Both the position numbers and the translations under genes were made by a program. Shown here piece by piece: positions 57,228-64,000 of a stretch of DNA of 64,000 nucleotides (its first letter is position 1; every line of letters starts with the position of its first letter). Origin of the DNA: Actinobacillus vicugnae (GTDB taxonomy: Bacteria > Pseudomonadota > Gammaproteobacteria > Enterobacterales > Pasteurellaceae). The DNA lies in contig NZ_CABFJY010000048.1 in assembly GCF_901687125.1 (NCBI RefSeq), positions 1 to 64,000 of the forward strand. Reading direction: 5' to 3'. The notes beneath the pieces were generated by a model. The model saw nothing but the letters and a program-made list of their open reading frames with translations, ran no database searches and had not been told where the DNA came from.

Positions 57228-58406
57228 TTACTGTTTTTGTTGGGCAAAACGAACAATTTCACGCAGCTGTTCCATTGTTTTAGTACGCACTAAAATACCG
57301 TGTTCGCCCATAATTTTGGCAAATACACCTGGTACGGTTTGTACGCTGATAATATTGTCGGCAAATTGCTGACAAACGGCTTCAATGCTATTTACATAGT
57401 TTTGGTTGGCTTTGCGTGAAATATACACCACGTTCCATGGGTGGGTTATTTCAGTATAGAATTTGTTTTCAGTGACGATGTTGGCATATTCACGGAACAC
57501 ATCAAAATCGTTGGCGTAGTTCCACATATCAATGGTTAAGCCACCTGGTGGACGGCAGTTGATTTCAAGCGGTAATAATTCGCCTGATTTTTTCACGCGG
57601 AAGAATTCAAAATGGAAGAAACGTTCACGTACGTTAAAGGCTTCAACGCAGATTTTGCCAAGTTCAACTAATTTGGGTGAGATTTCGCGGGGAATGTAAT
57701 AGAACATATCGCCATCTTTTTCAACGGTATCTAATACGGCTTCGGAATATTCAAGACTAGAGTAGAAAACAATATTGCCATCATGATCGGTTAAGCCATC
57801 AAAGGTAACAATATCACCATCGATAAACTCTTCCATAATGTATTCAACTTTTGGATTTTGCACCGCAAAGAAATCACTTAATTGTGCTTCATCACGGATT
57901 TTATAAGTGTCGGAAGCGCCAACGCCCGAATTTGGTTTGATAATGACAGGAAATTTGAGTTCTTTAGTTAATTTACGCGCATCTTGTTCATCTTTAAAAA
58001 CACGTCCTTTTGCTACTTTTAAGCCCGCTTTGCGGAATACTTCTTTCATCTGCGCTTTGGTTTTGATCATGAGCATATCCTCATTCTTATAACCAAACAC
58101 ATTAAAATCAGTACGTAATTTTGCATCAAGTTCAAGCCAATATTCATTGTGTGACTCGATACGATCAATACGTCCATATTTATGTGCAAAGTAACCCACC
58201 GCACGATAAACCTGATCGTAATCTTCCATATTATCTACACGATAATACTCGGTTAAATGCGCTTTTAAATTATCGCTTAGTTGCTCGTAGGGCGTATCAG
58301 CGATACCTAAAGTGCGAATGCCTTTTTCCTTCATTCGGACGGCAAAAGTCTCGAAATTGGTCGGAAAGTGAGGCGAAATCATCACAAAGTTAAGAGGTGT
58401 TGTCAT
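57228..58406 (-). CDS. ATP-grasp ligase-like protein
   Basis: A 392-residue ATP-grasp enzyme. Visible are a Rossmann-like N-terminus (NFVMISPHFPTNFE), the nucleotide-binding FPVIIKPNSGVGASDTYKI, the MEEFIDGDIVTFDGL segment and the metal-binding region LLPLEINCRPPGG. The family joins carboxylates to amines or thiols through acyl-phosphates; annotation as carbamoyl-phosphate synthase-like would be misleading. The ATG at 58406 is preferred over 58430 because AGGA lies 10 nt upstream and it starts the conserved fold. First gene of a two-gene operon with an esterase. Confidence 0.8.
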   Translation of the reverse strand: MTTPLNFVMISPHFPTNFETFAVRMKEKGIRTLGIADTPYEQLSDNLKAHLTEYYRVDNMEDYDQVYRAVGYFAHKYGRIDRIESHNEYWLELDAKLRTDFNVFGYKNEDMLMIKTKAQMKEVFRKAGLKVAKGRVFKDEQDARKLTKELKFPVIIKPNSGVGASDTYKIRDEAQLSDFFAVQNPKVEYIMEEFIDGDIVTFDGLTDHDGNIVFYSSLEYSEAVLDTVEKDGDMFYYIPREISPKLVELGKICVEAFNVRERFFHFEFFRVKKSGELLPLEINCRPPGGLTIDMWNYANDFDVFREYANIVTENKFYTEITHPWNVVYISRKANQNYVNSIEAVCQQFADNIISVQTVPGVFAKIMGEHGILVRTKTMEQLREIVRFAQQKQ

Positions 58407-58535
58407 ATGCTTCGTTCCTAAAATAAACAAATTATTATTAAAAAATATGATATGTGCTTAGATTCTAAGCGAGTTTAGTACTTTTTGATACTATTTTATT
58501 TATTAGAATATATATATGATTGATAACAAATAAAA

Positions 58536-58579
58536 AAGCGGTCGAATTTTTGCAAAAATTGCCCAAAATTCAACCGCTT
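58536..58579 (-). terminator. mscS-like gene terminator (inverted uptake signals)
   Basis: Arms aagcggtcgaatttt (58536-58550) and 58565-58579 pair with one mismatch; a T run follows on the minus strand. Confidence 0.8.
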
Positions 58580-58598
58580 GGATTAGTTTATCAAACGA

Positions 58599-59510
58599 TT
58601 ATTTGCTTTCAATCGCAATACTTTTGTTATCTGCAAGGTGAAGATTCATTTGGTTGTATGGAATCTCGATCCCTGCTTTATCAAATTCAACTTTTACCGC
58701 TTCGGTAATGTTCCAATACGCAGTCCAGTAATCGCTGGTTTTGACCCATGGGCGAACCACAAGTTGCACACTGTTTGAGGCTAATGCACCCACCGCCACC
58801 ACGGGTTCAGGATCTTTAAGTACTAAGGTATTATTCGCTAAAATACGAGCCATAATCTCTTTTGCTTCTTTCAAGTTTGATTCGTATGAAATATCAAAAA
58901 TGAAGTCAATACGGCGTACATCGTTTGCTGAGTAGTTTACGATACTGTCTGAAAATACCTTGCCATTTGGAATTAATACGGTTTTGTTATCGCCTGTGCG
59001 AAGTTCTAAAACTAATAAGCCCATTTGTTCGACTGTACCTGTCATACCACCTGTTTCGATTAAATCGCCTTTACGGAATGGCTTGAAGATTAATAACATC
59101 ACGCCAGCAGCAAAGTTTTGTAATGAGTTCTGGAGTGATAAACCAATCGCTAAACCTGCCGCCCCAATTAATGCCACTAATGAGCTGGTATTAATGCCTA
59201 ATTGTGAAAGTGAAGCAATTACGACGATTAAGAGTAATAAAAAGTAGCTGATTGAGCTCACAAAACTTTGCAACATTTCGTCTTTGGTAGAAGCTAAAGC
59301 CGCTTTACCCAATAATTTACTGATTAAGCGAGCTAAAAATTTACCAATTACAAAAATGGCAATCGCTAATAAAATTTTTGTACCGTACGGAATTACCCAA
59401 TCGTTTAAGAGTGTTTGGGTGTCCATTGTACTGACTTTGTCGATAACTTTTGTTGTTTCAGCAACAACATCTACATTTTGTGCTGTTTCAGCGGTTTTTT
59501 CTGCTGACAT
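58599..59510 (-). CDS. mscS: MscS-family mechanosensitive channel
   Basis: A 303-residue small-conductance mechanosensitive channel. Three N-terminal membrane helices are followed by the pore helix GAAGLAIGLSLQNSLQNFAA, the beta domain motif FKPFRKGDLIETGG and a C-terminal cytoplasmic cage. The frame is open to 59618, but the ATG at 59510 has AAGGAAAC upstream and begins a typical short N-terminus (MSAEKTAETAQ). It opens under osmotic downshock and releases solutes. Confidence 0.92.
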   Translation of the reverse strand: MSAEKTAETAQNVDVVAETTKVIDKVSTMDTQTLLNDWVIPYGTKILLAIAIFVIGKFLARLISKLLGKAALASTKDEMLQSFVSSISYFLLLLIVVIASLSQLGINTSSLVALIGAAGLAIGLSLQNSLQNFAAGVMLLIFKPFRKGDLIETGGMTGTVEQMGLLVLELRTGDNKTVLIPNGKVFSDSIVNYSANDVRRIDFIFDISYESNLKEAKEIMARILANNTLVLKDPEPVVAVGALASNSVQLVVRPWVKTSDYWTAYWNITEAVKVEFDKAGIEIPYNQMNLHLADNKSIAIESK

Positions 59511-59733
59511 TTTAGTTTCCTTTAAGTGATCCTTCGCCCAATGCGAGAGTAAGAATTTGGAGCGCGCATTTTGCATAAAATGCGTACTAATGACAAGCGA
59601 TATCGTAATTAGTGCCATCTATTTGTAAAATTTTTGCTAAATCTGACCGCTTGCCTGCCGAGCCAATGTCTCTTGTGCTAAAATTAAGCCCAAACTTTTT
59701 ATCATAAACAAAGAATCATAGACCTTAAAACCC

Positions 59734-60696
59734 ATGACTACAGAAAAAGTAATTAGCGCCAGTGTACAATTTTTTACCATTAGCGATGATGAGGCTGGAC
59801 AACGTTTAGATAACTTTCTACTTGCTAAATTGAAAGGTGTGCCAAAGAGTTTGATTTATCGTATTGTTCGTAAAGGCGAAGTACGAGTAAATAAAGGGAG
59901 AATCAAGCCTGAATATAAATTACAAGAAAATGATGTGGTGCGAGTACCGCCTGTGCGTGTCGCCGAAAAAAATGAAGCGCCAATTTCAACGAAACTGAAT
60001 AAAGTTGCAGAATTAGAACAGCAGATTCTCTACGAAGATGATGTGATGTTAGTTATTAACAAACCATCTGGGATTGCGGTTCATGGCGGTAGTGGCTTAA
60101 GTTTTGGTGTGATTGAAGCATTACGTGCTTTACGCCCGCAAGCAAGATTTTTAGAGCTTGTTCACCGTATTGACCGTGATACCTCGGGCATTTTATTGGT
60201 AGCCAAAAAACGTTCAGCACTTCGTAATTTACATGAGCAATTGCGTGAAAAAGTGGTGCAAAAAGATTATCTCGCATTAGTGCGTGGTCAGTGGCAATCG
60301 CACGTGAAAGTGATTAAAGCGCCCTTACTCAAAAATGAATTGGCAAGCGGTGAGCGTATCGTAAAAGTGAGCGAAGTAGGCAAACCTTCCGAAACGCGTT
60401 TTGCGATTGAGGAACGTTATGCAGCTGCAACTTTGGTTAAAGCTTCCCCTGTAACAGGACGTACACACCAAATTCGTGTCCACACGCAATACGCAGGTCA
60501 CCCAATTGCGCTAGATGATAAATACGGCGAAGCAGAATTTGATAGCAAAATGAAAGCAGTTGGTTTACACCGCCTCTTTTTACACGCCTATGCGATTCGT
60601 TTTGAACATCCCAAAACAGGCGAAGAAATGCTAATTACCGCGCCTTTAGATAAAGCTCTAAAAGGCGTACTGGCGAAGTTGAGAGCGGAAAAATAA
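59734..60696 (+). CDS. rluC: 23S rRNA pseudouridine synthase RluC
   Basis: A 320-residue RluA-family synthase with an N-terminal S4 RNA-binding domain (about residues 20-80) and a catalytic domain with HRIDRDTSGILLVAKKR, the catalytic aspartate being D147. In E. coli RluC modifies positions 955, 2504 and 2580. RluD and RluA are relatives, but the S4 domain and text fit RluC. The following HEPN gene starts 27 bases later. Confidence 0.93.
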   Translation: MTTEKVISASVQFFTISDDEAGQRLDNFLLAKLKGVPKSLIYRIVRKGEVRVNKGRIKPEYKLQENDVVRVPPVRVAEKNEAPISTKLNKVAELEQQILYEDDVMLVINKPSGIAVHGGSGLSFGVIEALRALRPQARFLELVHRIDRDTSGILLVAKKRSALRNLHEQLREKVVQKDYLALVRGQWQSHVKVIKAPLLKNELASGERIVKVSEVGKPSETRFAIEERYAAATLVKASPVTGRTHQIRVHTQYAGHPIALDDKYGEAEFDSKMKAVGLHRLFLHAYAIRFEHPKTGEEMLITAPLDKALKGVLAKLRAEK

Positions 60697-60723
60697 TTCA
60701 AATTAAAATAGGAGCTAGCGACG

Positions 60724-61158
60724 ATGAGCTTAAGTATAGAACATTTACAGCACACTGCAGATACATTAGAGCAAGCCATTCTGCGTTTAACCGAAACAGA
60801 TCCTCAAGATACTGTGCTATATGACCTCTTTCGTAATGCAGCAATTAAAAGTTTTGAATTTTCGCTTGAAATCACAGGAAAATTGTTACGAAAGGTGCTA
60901 AAGCTTTATAGTGGGAGCTCACGAGAAATAGATCGCTTAGTATTTAATGAGCTATTTCGTTACGCCAATAAACATGGGCTACTCGATGAAGAGGCAACGG
61001 AGCGTTGGTTAAATTATCAAGCAAATCGTAATGTTACGGCACATGATTATGGTGTTGCTTTTGCTGAAGAAACGCTAGCGATGCTACTACATTATTTAGT
61101 TGATTTACGTGCATTAGCACATTCGATGAAAGAGGTATTTGATGCGCCAGCCAATTGA
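60724..61158 (+). CDS. HEPN-domain protein, nucleotidyltransferase substrate-binding type (HI0074-like)
   Basis: A 144-residue all-helical protein with the HEPN motif RNVTAH (R102, H107) and the family text IKSFEFSLEITGKLLRK. It pairs with the downstream MNT gene, overlapping it by 17 bases, as in the HI0074/HI0073 pair of H. influenzae. Such pairs behave as toxin-antitoxin systems in which the MNT partner modifies the HEPN RNase. TAGGAG lies ahead of the start. Whether this pair is active as a toxin system is not shown. Confidence 0.85.
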   Translation: MSLSIEHLQHTADTLEQAILRLTETDPQDTVLYDLFRNAAIKSFEFSLEITGKLLRKVLKLYSGSSREIDRLVFNELFRYANKHGLLDEEATERWLNYQANRNVTAHDYGVAFAEETLAMLLHYLVDLRALAHSMKEVFDAPAN

Positions 61159-61447
61159 AAAACTAATGCTTAAGCCAAGACATCTTACTCAAATTTTGCA
61201 AATTTTAGCTGAAAATGCACCGCTTGCAGAGGTTTGGGCTTATGGTAGTAGAGTGAATGGCGATGGGCATGAAGGAAGTGATCTTGATTTAGTCGTAAAA
61301 GGGGAAGTGAACCTTCGCTCATTAAGAGAGGCGTTCCAAAATAGCTTATTGCCAATGCTGATTGATGTGCATTTGTGGGAACAAATTCCACCGAGCTTTC
61401 ATACCAACATACAAGCAAATTACGTCGTGCTACAAGAGAAACAATAA
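61142..61447 (+). CDS. Minimal nucleotidyltransferase (MNT, HI0073-like)
   Basis: A 101-residue MNT protein with the signature GSRVNG (G35, S36) and the metal-binding SDLDLVV (D47, D49). The ATG at 61142 is preceded by AGAGG; the frame also opens one codon earlier at a TTG. The stop TAA overlaps the folP ATG (TAATG), so translation of folP may be coupled. It is the antitoxin-type partner of the HEPN gene. Confidence 0.85.
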   Translation: MRQPIEKLMLKPRHLTQILQILAENAPLAEVWAYGSRVNGDGHEGSDLDLVVKGEVNLRSLREAFQNSLLPMLIDVHLWEQIPPSFHTNIQANYVVLQEKQ

Positions 61448-62292
61448 TGCAAATTCATTTTAAAAATTATCAACAAAAAGACCGCTTGTTAGATTTAACT
61501 CGACCTCAAATTATGGGGATTTTAAATTTTACCCCAGATTCTTTTTCAGATTCGGGCAAATTTTTTAGCTTAGATAAAGCGCTTTTTCAGGTAGAGCGAA
61601 TGCTAAATGAAGGGGCGGATATTATTGATATTGGTGGTGAATCGACTCGTCCGAATGCAGCAACTGTAACCCTTGAGCAAGAGTTAGAACGCGTGGTGCC
61701 TCTGGTGGAAGCGGTACGTGCACGTTTTGATTGTTTGATTTCAGTGGATAGCTCTAAAGCTGAGGTATTTAAGCAATCGGCTATGGCTGGGGCAGATATT
61801 CTGAATGATATTCGAGCTTTAACCGAACCCCATGCGCTAGATGTAGCAGCCGAATTGGCTTTACCCGTTTGCTTAATGCATATGCAAGGTAATCCACAAA
61901 ATATGCAACAAAATCCCGTGTATGACGATGTGTTAGAGGATGTTGCTGATTTTCTTAATCAACGTATTTTTGAATGTATGCGCGCAGGCATCCCCAAAGA
62001 ACATATTATCCTTGATCCTGGCTTTGGGTTTGGGAAAAGTGTTCAGCATAATTTTATACTACTCAAACATTTAAAGGCTTTTGTTGATTCAGGATTTCCT
62101 GTTTTGGCGGGGTTATCGCGTAAATCAATGCTTGGTGCAGTAACAGGTAAACCAGTAGAACAACGAGTAGCGGCCTCAGTGGCAGGTGCATTAATTGCAG
62201 TGCAACATGGTGCTAAAATTATTCGTGTGCATGATGTGGCTGAAACAGCGGATATGTTGAAGGTGTGGCTTGCGGTGCAAGAGTGTGAATAA
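61447..62292 (+). CDS. folP: Dihydropteroate synthase
   Basis: A 281-residue enzyme of folate synthesis, joining the pterin diphosphate with p-aminobenzoate; the target of sulfonamides. Motifs: GILNFTPDSFSDSG, DIGGESTRPN, NDIRAL, DPGFGFGKS and LAGLSRKS. The frame runs open to 61375, but the ATG at 61447 overlaps the MNT stop and starts the family sequence. The linkage to a HEPN/MNT pair rather than to ftsH or glmM is unusual. Confidence 0.96.
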   Translation: MQIHFKNYQQKDRLLDLTRPQIMGILNFTPDSFSDSGKFFSLDKALFQVERMLNEGADIIDIGGESTRPNAATVTLEQELERVVPLVEAVRARFDCLISVDSSKAEVFKQSAMAGADILNDIRALTEPHALDVAAELALPVCLMHMQGNPQNMQQNPVYDDVLEDVADFLNQRIFECMRAGIPKEHIILDPGFGFGKSVQHNFILLKHLKAFVDSGFPVLAGLSRKSMLGAVTGKPVEQRVAASVAGALIAVQHGAKIIRVHDVAETADMLKVWLAVQECE

Positions 62293-62296
62293 ATAA

Positions 62297-62332
62297 AAAA
62301 AGAGATGTGAGTTATAATTCACATCTCTTTTT
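62297..62332. terminator. Bidirectional terminator between folP and the lipoprotein gene
   Basis: A perfect 14-bp stem (aaaaagagatgtga 62297-62310 with 62319-62332) with an 8-nt loop, between convergent genes. Confidence 0.9.
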
Positions 62333-62334
62333 GT

Positions 62335-63033
62335 TTAGTAAGAATAGATTTCGTTTTTTACAGGCTCCCAATTGACTTTAATGCGGTCACTTGGCGCTTG
62401 TGGTTTTTGGAAGGTTGATTCTTTTTCTTCCTGCTCAATTGCCTCTGAATCAAGCATATCTTCCTGAGCAATATCTAGTTGATCTTGGTTTTCGCTATTA
62501 TCAACTTCTGGCTTCGTGACTCGAGTAGCTTTTTTCGTCGTTTTGGTTTTTTTGCTATTTTTAGCCGTGGTTGCTTTTGGTGCACTTGTCTGTTTTGCCG
62601 TTGCTTTAGTTGGTTTGGTTGGCTGCAGATAAGTGGCTTTTAATGTATTACACCATGCTTGGCTAAATTGTGCCTTTTGTGAATGTTCATACTGTTGTAA
62701 TTTCTTTGCCAAATAACGTTGTGAGGCAGGATCTTGTGAGATAGTAAGATAGTTATCTTTCCCTATTACTTGACCTAACGTCGTTTGATAAACCGCCATT
62801 TGATATAGCATTCGGTTACCTTCAGACAATTTTGCGCCTTTTGCTTTTCGCTCTTTCGGATAGAGGCACTGTTCAGCTTTATTTTTTTCAAGCACCCATT
62901 TTTTTACATCTTCATTCGAAATCTGATATTTCGCTTTTTTGGGGTTGTGAGTATTTGATCCCGTAAAACTTCCGCAAGCCGTCAGCAACAACACAGCAAA
63001 TAATGTGAGCGTTCTGAATGTTAATTTTTTCAT
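62335..63033 (-). CDS. Pasteurellaceae-type lipoprotein (DUF5358-like), unknown function
   Basis: A 232-residue lipoprotein: signal LTLFAVLLLTAC with lipobox LTAC, then a domain with ISNEDVKKWVLEKNKAEQCL and two cysteines, followed by a lysine/threonine/alanine-rich tail (KTKTTKKATRVTKPE) and an acidic end. The domain resembles the DUF5358 family described in this bacterial family; this is from memory and not certain. It is probably anchored in the outer membrane. Function not assigned. Confidence 0.75.
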   Translation of the reverse strand: MKKLTFRTLTLFAVLLLTACGSFTGSNTHNPKKAKYQISNEDVKKWVLEKNKAEQCLYPKERKAKGAKLSEGNRMLYQMAVYQTTLGQVIGKDNYLTISQDPASQRYLAKKLQQYEHSQKAQFSQAWCNTLKATYLQPTKPTKATAKQTSAPKATTAKNSKKTKTTKKATRVTKPEVDNSENQDQLDIAQEDMLDSEAIEQEEKESTFQKPQAPSDRIKVNWEPVKNEIYSY

Positions 63034-63187
63034 TAGTGGTAATACCTTTGTAAAAGAGTGCGCAAATTATACCGACTATTTTTAATTTTTCATTACAAAT
63101 TTTCGGAAGTTGCGAGTGTTATGCTTGTATCCTGCGGTAAAAAACACTAGAGTATTTAGTTTTTCTGAGCAATCTAAGGGACTCATT

Positions 63188-63538
63188 ATGGTAGTACGTG
63201 TTTATGGTATTAAAAATTGCGATACGGTAAAAAAATCACTCAAATGGTTGGAACAACAAGGTTTACAAACTTGTTTGCATGATTATCGTGTCGAAGGATT
63301 AAGCGCTGAATGGCTGCAGCAAATTGAGCAGCAATTTGGTTGGGAAGCATTAGTAAATAAGCGCTCAACCACTTGGCGTAATTTAGATCAAGCGGTTAAA
63401 AATAATCTTGATCGTACAACGGCATTAAAGGTGTTATTTGAGCAACCAACACTGATTAAACGCCCGATTATTTTACAAGATGGGATTGCATTAATTGGAT
63501 TTAATGAAAAGCAATACCAACAGGCATTCGGTAAATAA
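63188..63538 (+). CDS. yffB: ArsC/Spx-family protein YffB
   Basis: A 116-residue thioredoxin-fold protein of the arsenate-reductase-like family: MVVRVYGIKNCDTVKKSLKW with a single cysteine in the redox position, ending in IIKRPIIL-type text (LIKRPIILQDG). The ATG at 63188 follows AAGGGA; an upstream extension to 63110 lacks a ribosome site. Gene order yffB-dapE is the same as in enteric bacteria. True arsenate reductase activity is doubtful. Confidence 0.88.
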   Translation: MVVRVYGIKNCDTVKKSLKWLEQQGLQTCLHDYRVEGLSAEWLQQIEQQFGWEALVNKRSTTWRNLDQAVKNNLDRTTALKVLFEQPTLIKRPIILQDGIALIGFNEKQYQQAFGK

Positions 63539-63559
63539 GATTATCTTGGAACTTAATAT

Positions 63560-64000
63560 ATGAAGCAACACATCATCGAACTCGCACAAAATTTAATTCG
63601 TCGTCCGTCTATCAGTCCTGATGATCAAGGCTGTCAGAAAGTAATTGCAGCGCGATTGGAAAAATTAGGATTCTCTCTGGAATGGTTGCCTTTTGGCGAT
63701 ACGCTAAACCTATGGGCAAAACATGGTAGCGGAGAACCCGTAGTTGCCTTTGCAGGACATACTGACGTAGTGCCAGTAGGTGATGAAGCGCAATGGACTT
63801 ATCCTCCGTTTGAAGCACGTATTGTCGATAATATGCTTTATGGGCGCGGTGCGGCAGATATGAAAGGTTCGCTATCTGCATTAGTGGTTGCAGCAGAAGA
63901 GTTTGTTAAAGCAAACCCTAATCACATTGGTACTATCGCTTTATTAATTACCTCTGATGAAGAAGCGGCGGCAAAAGATGGAACAGTGAAAGTGGTAGAG
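63560..64000 (+). CDS. dapE: Succinyl-diaminopimelate desuccinylase (5' part)
   Basis: The first 147 codons of DapE, cut by the window edge. It starts [17 protein letters not shown], with the metal-binding [12 protein letters not shown] and the bridging [14 protein letters not shown] visible, then [13 protein letters not shown]. It belongs to lysine and peptidoglycan precursor synthesis. It is 21 bases after yffB, probably cotranscribed. Confidence 0.95.
   Translation, partial: MKQHIIELAQNLIRRPSISPDDQGCQKVIAARLEKLGFSLEWLPFGDTLNLWAKHGSGEPVVAFAGHTDVVPVGDEAQWTYPPFEARIVDNMLYGRGAADMKGSLSALVVAAEEFVKANPNHIGTIALLITSDEEAAAKDGTVKVVE

Noticed and set aside
1-64000. tRNA, rRNA or prophage genes
   Set aside because: I read for tRNA-like cloverleaf sequence, rRNA text and phage structural genes by eye and saw none; a dedicated scan could still find a tRNA.

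Overview
The window is a chromosomal segment of a member of the Pasteurellaceae. The evidence is the dense scatter of the Apl-type DNA uptake signal (core ACAAGCGGT, very often as inverted pairs that form terminators between genes), the gene content (cysJI, dnaKJ, recC-ptrA, minor pseudopilins next to recC, matP/lonH/fabA, rluC, folP, yffB-dapE), and the AT-rich base composition. The Apl-type rather than Hin-type signal points to the Actinobacillus / Mannheimia / Bibersteinia / Glaesserella side of the family. The species cannot be fixed from this sequence alone.

Layout. Positions 1-27.3 kb are housekeeping genes, mostly on the minus strand: a GT8 glycosyltransferase, sulfite reductase (cysJI), a zinc-ribbon membrane protein, a PepO-type metallopeptidase lipoprotein, dnaK-dnaJ behind a sigma-32-like promoter, recC-ptrA, four minor pseudopilin genes (comNOPQ-like) behind a well-matched CRP-S competence site, fabA, lonH, matP, gph-trpS, a pair of very small membrane genes (one broken), and rppH-tauE-lgt. 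At 27.4-27.76 kb a gene-free stretch holds four perfect DnaA boxes, several near matches and six GATC sites. Gene orientation tends to diverge from this point, so it is a candidate chromosomal replication origin. Positions 27.8-31.2 kb hold loiP, trmN6, rraA and a formate/nitrite-family channel.

Positions 31.2-55.4 kb are a large contact-dependent inhibition (CDI, two-partner secretion) island. It carries cdiB, a 3058-residue cdiA with an extended signal peptide, haemagglutinin repeats and a VENN boundary, its overlapping membrane immunity gene, and then seven orphan cdiA-CT/cdiI modules plus one decayed remnant, all in the same direction. Most modules are separated by a terminator built from inverted uptake signals. 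Five begin with a short tag (LDTxQSx) that stays in the reading frame of the toxin fragment. The orphan toxins include an EndoU-like RNase, a frameshifted Ntox50-like toxin, an unknown toxin with a lipoprotein immunity protein, a further unknown toxin, and a family of membrane-type toxins with 71-75 residue membrane immunity proteins related to the resident pair. Repeated pretoxin segments provide homology for exchanging the active toxin. Remnants resembling IS3-family ends sit at both edges.

Positions 55.5-64 kb return to chromosomal genes: two putative esterases and an ATP-grasp enzyme, an MscS channel, rluC, a HEPN/MNT pair, folP, a Pasteurellaceae-type lipoprotein, yffB and the start of dapE.
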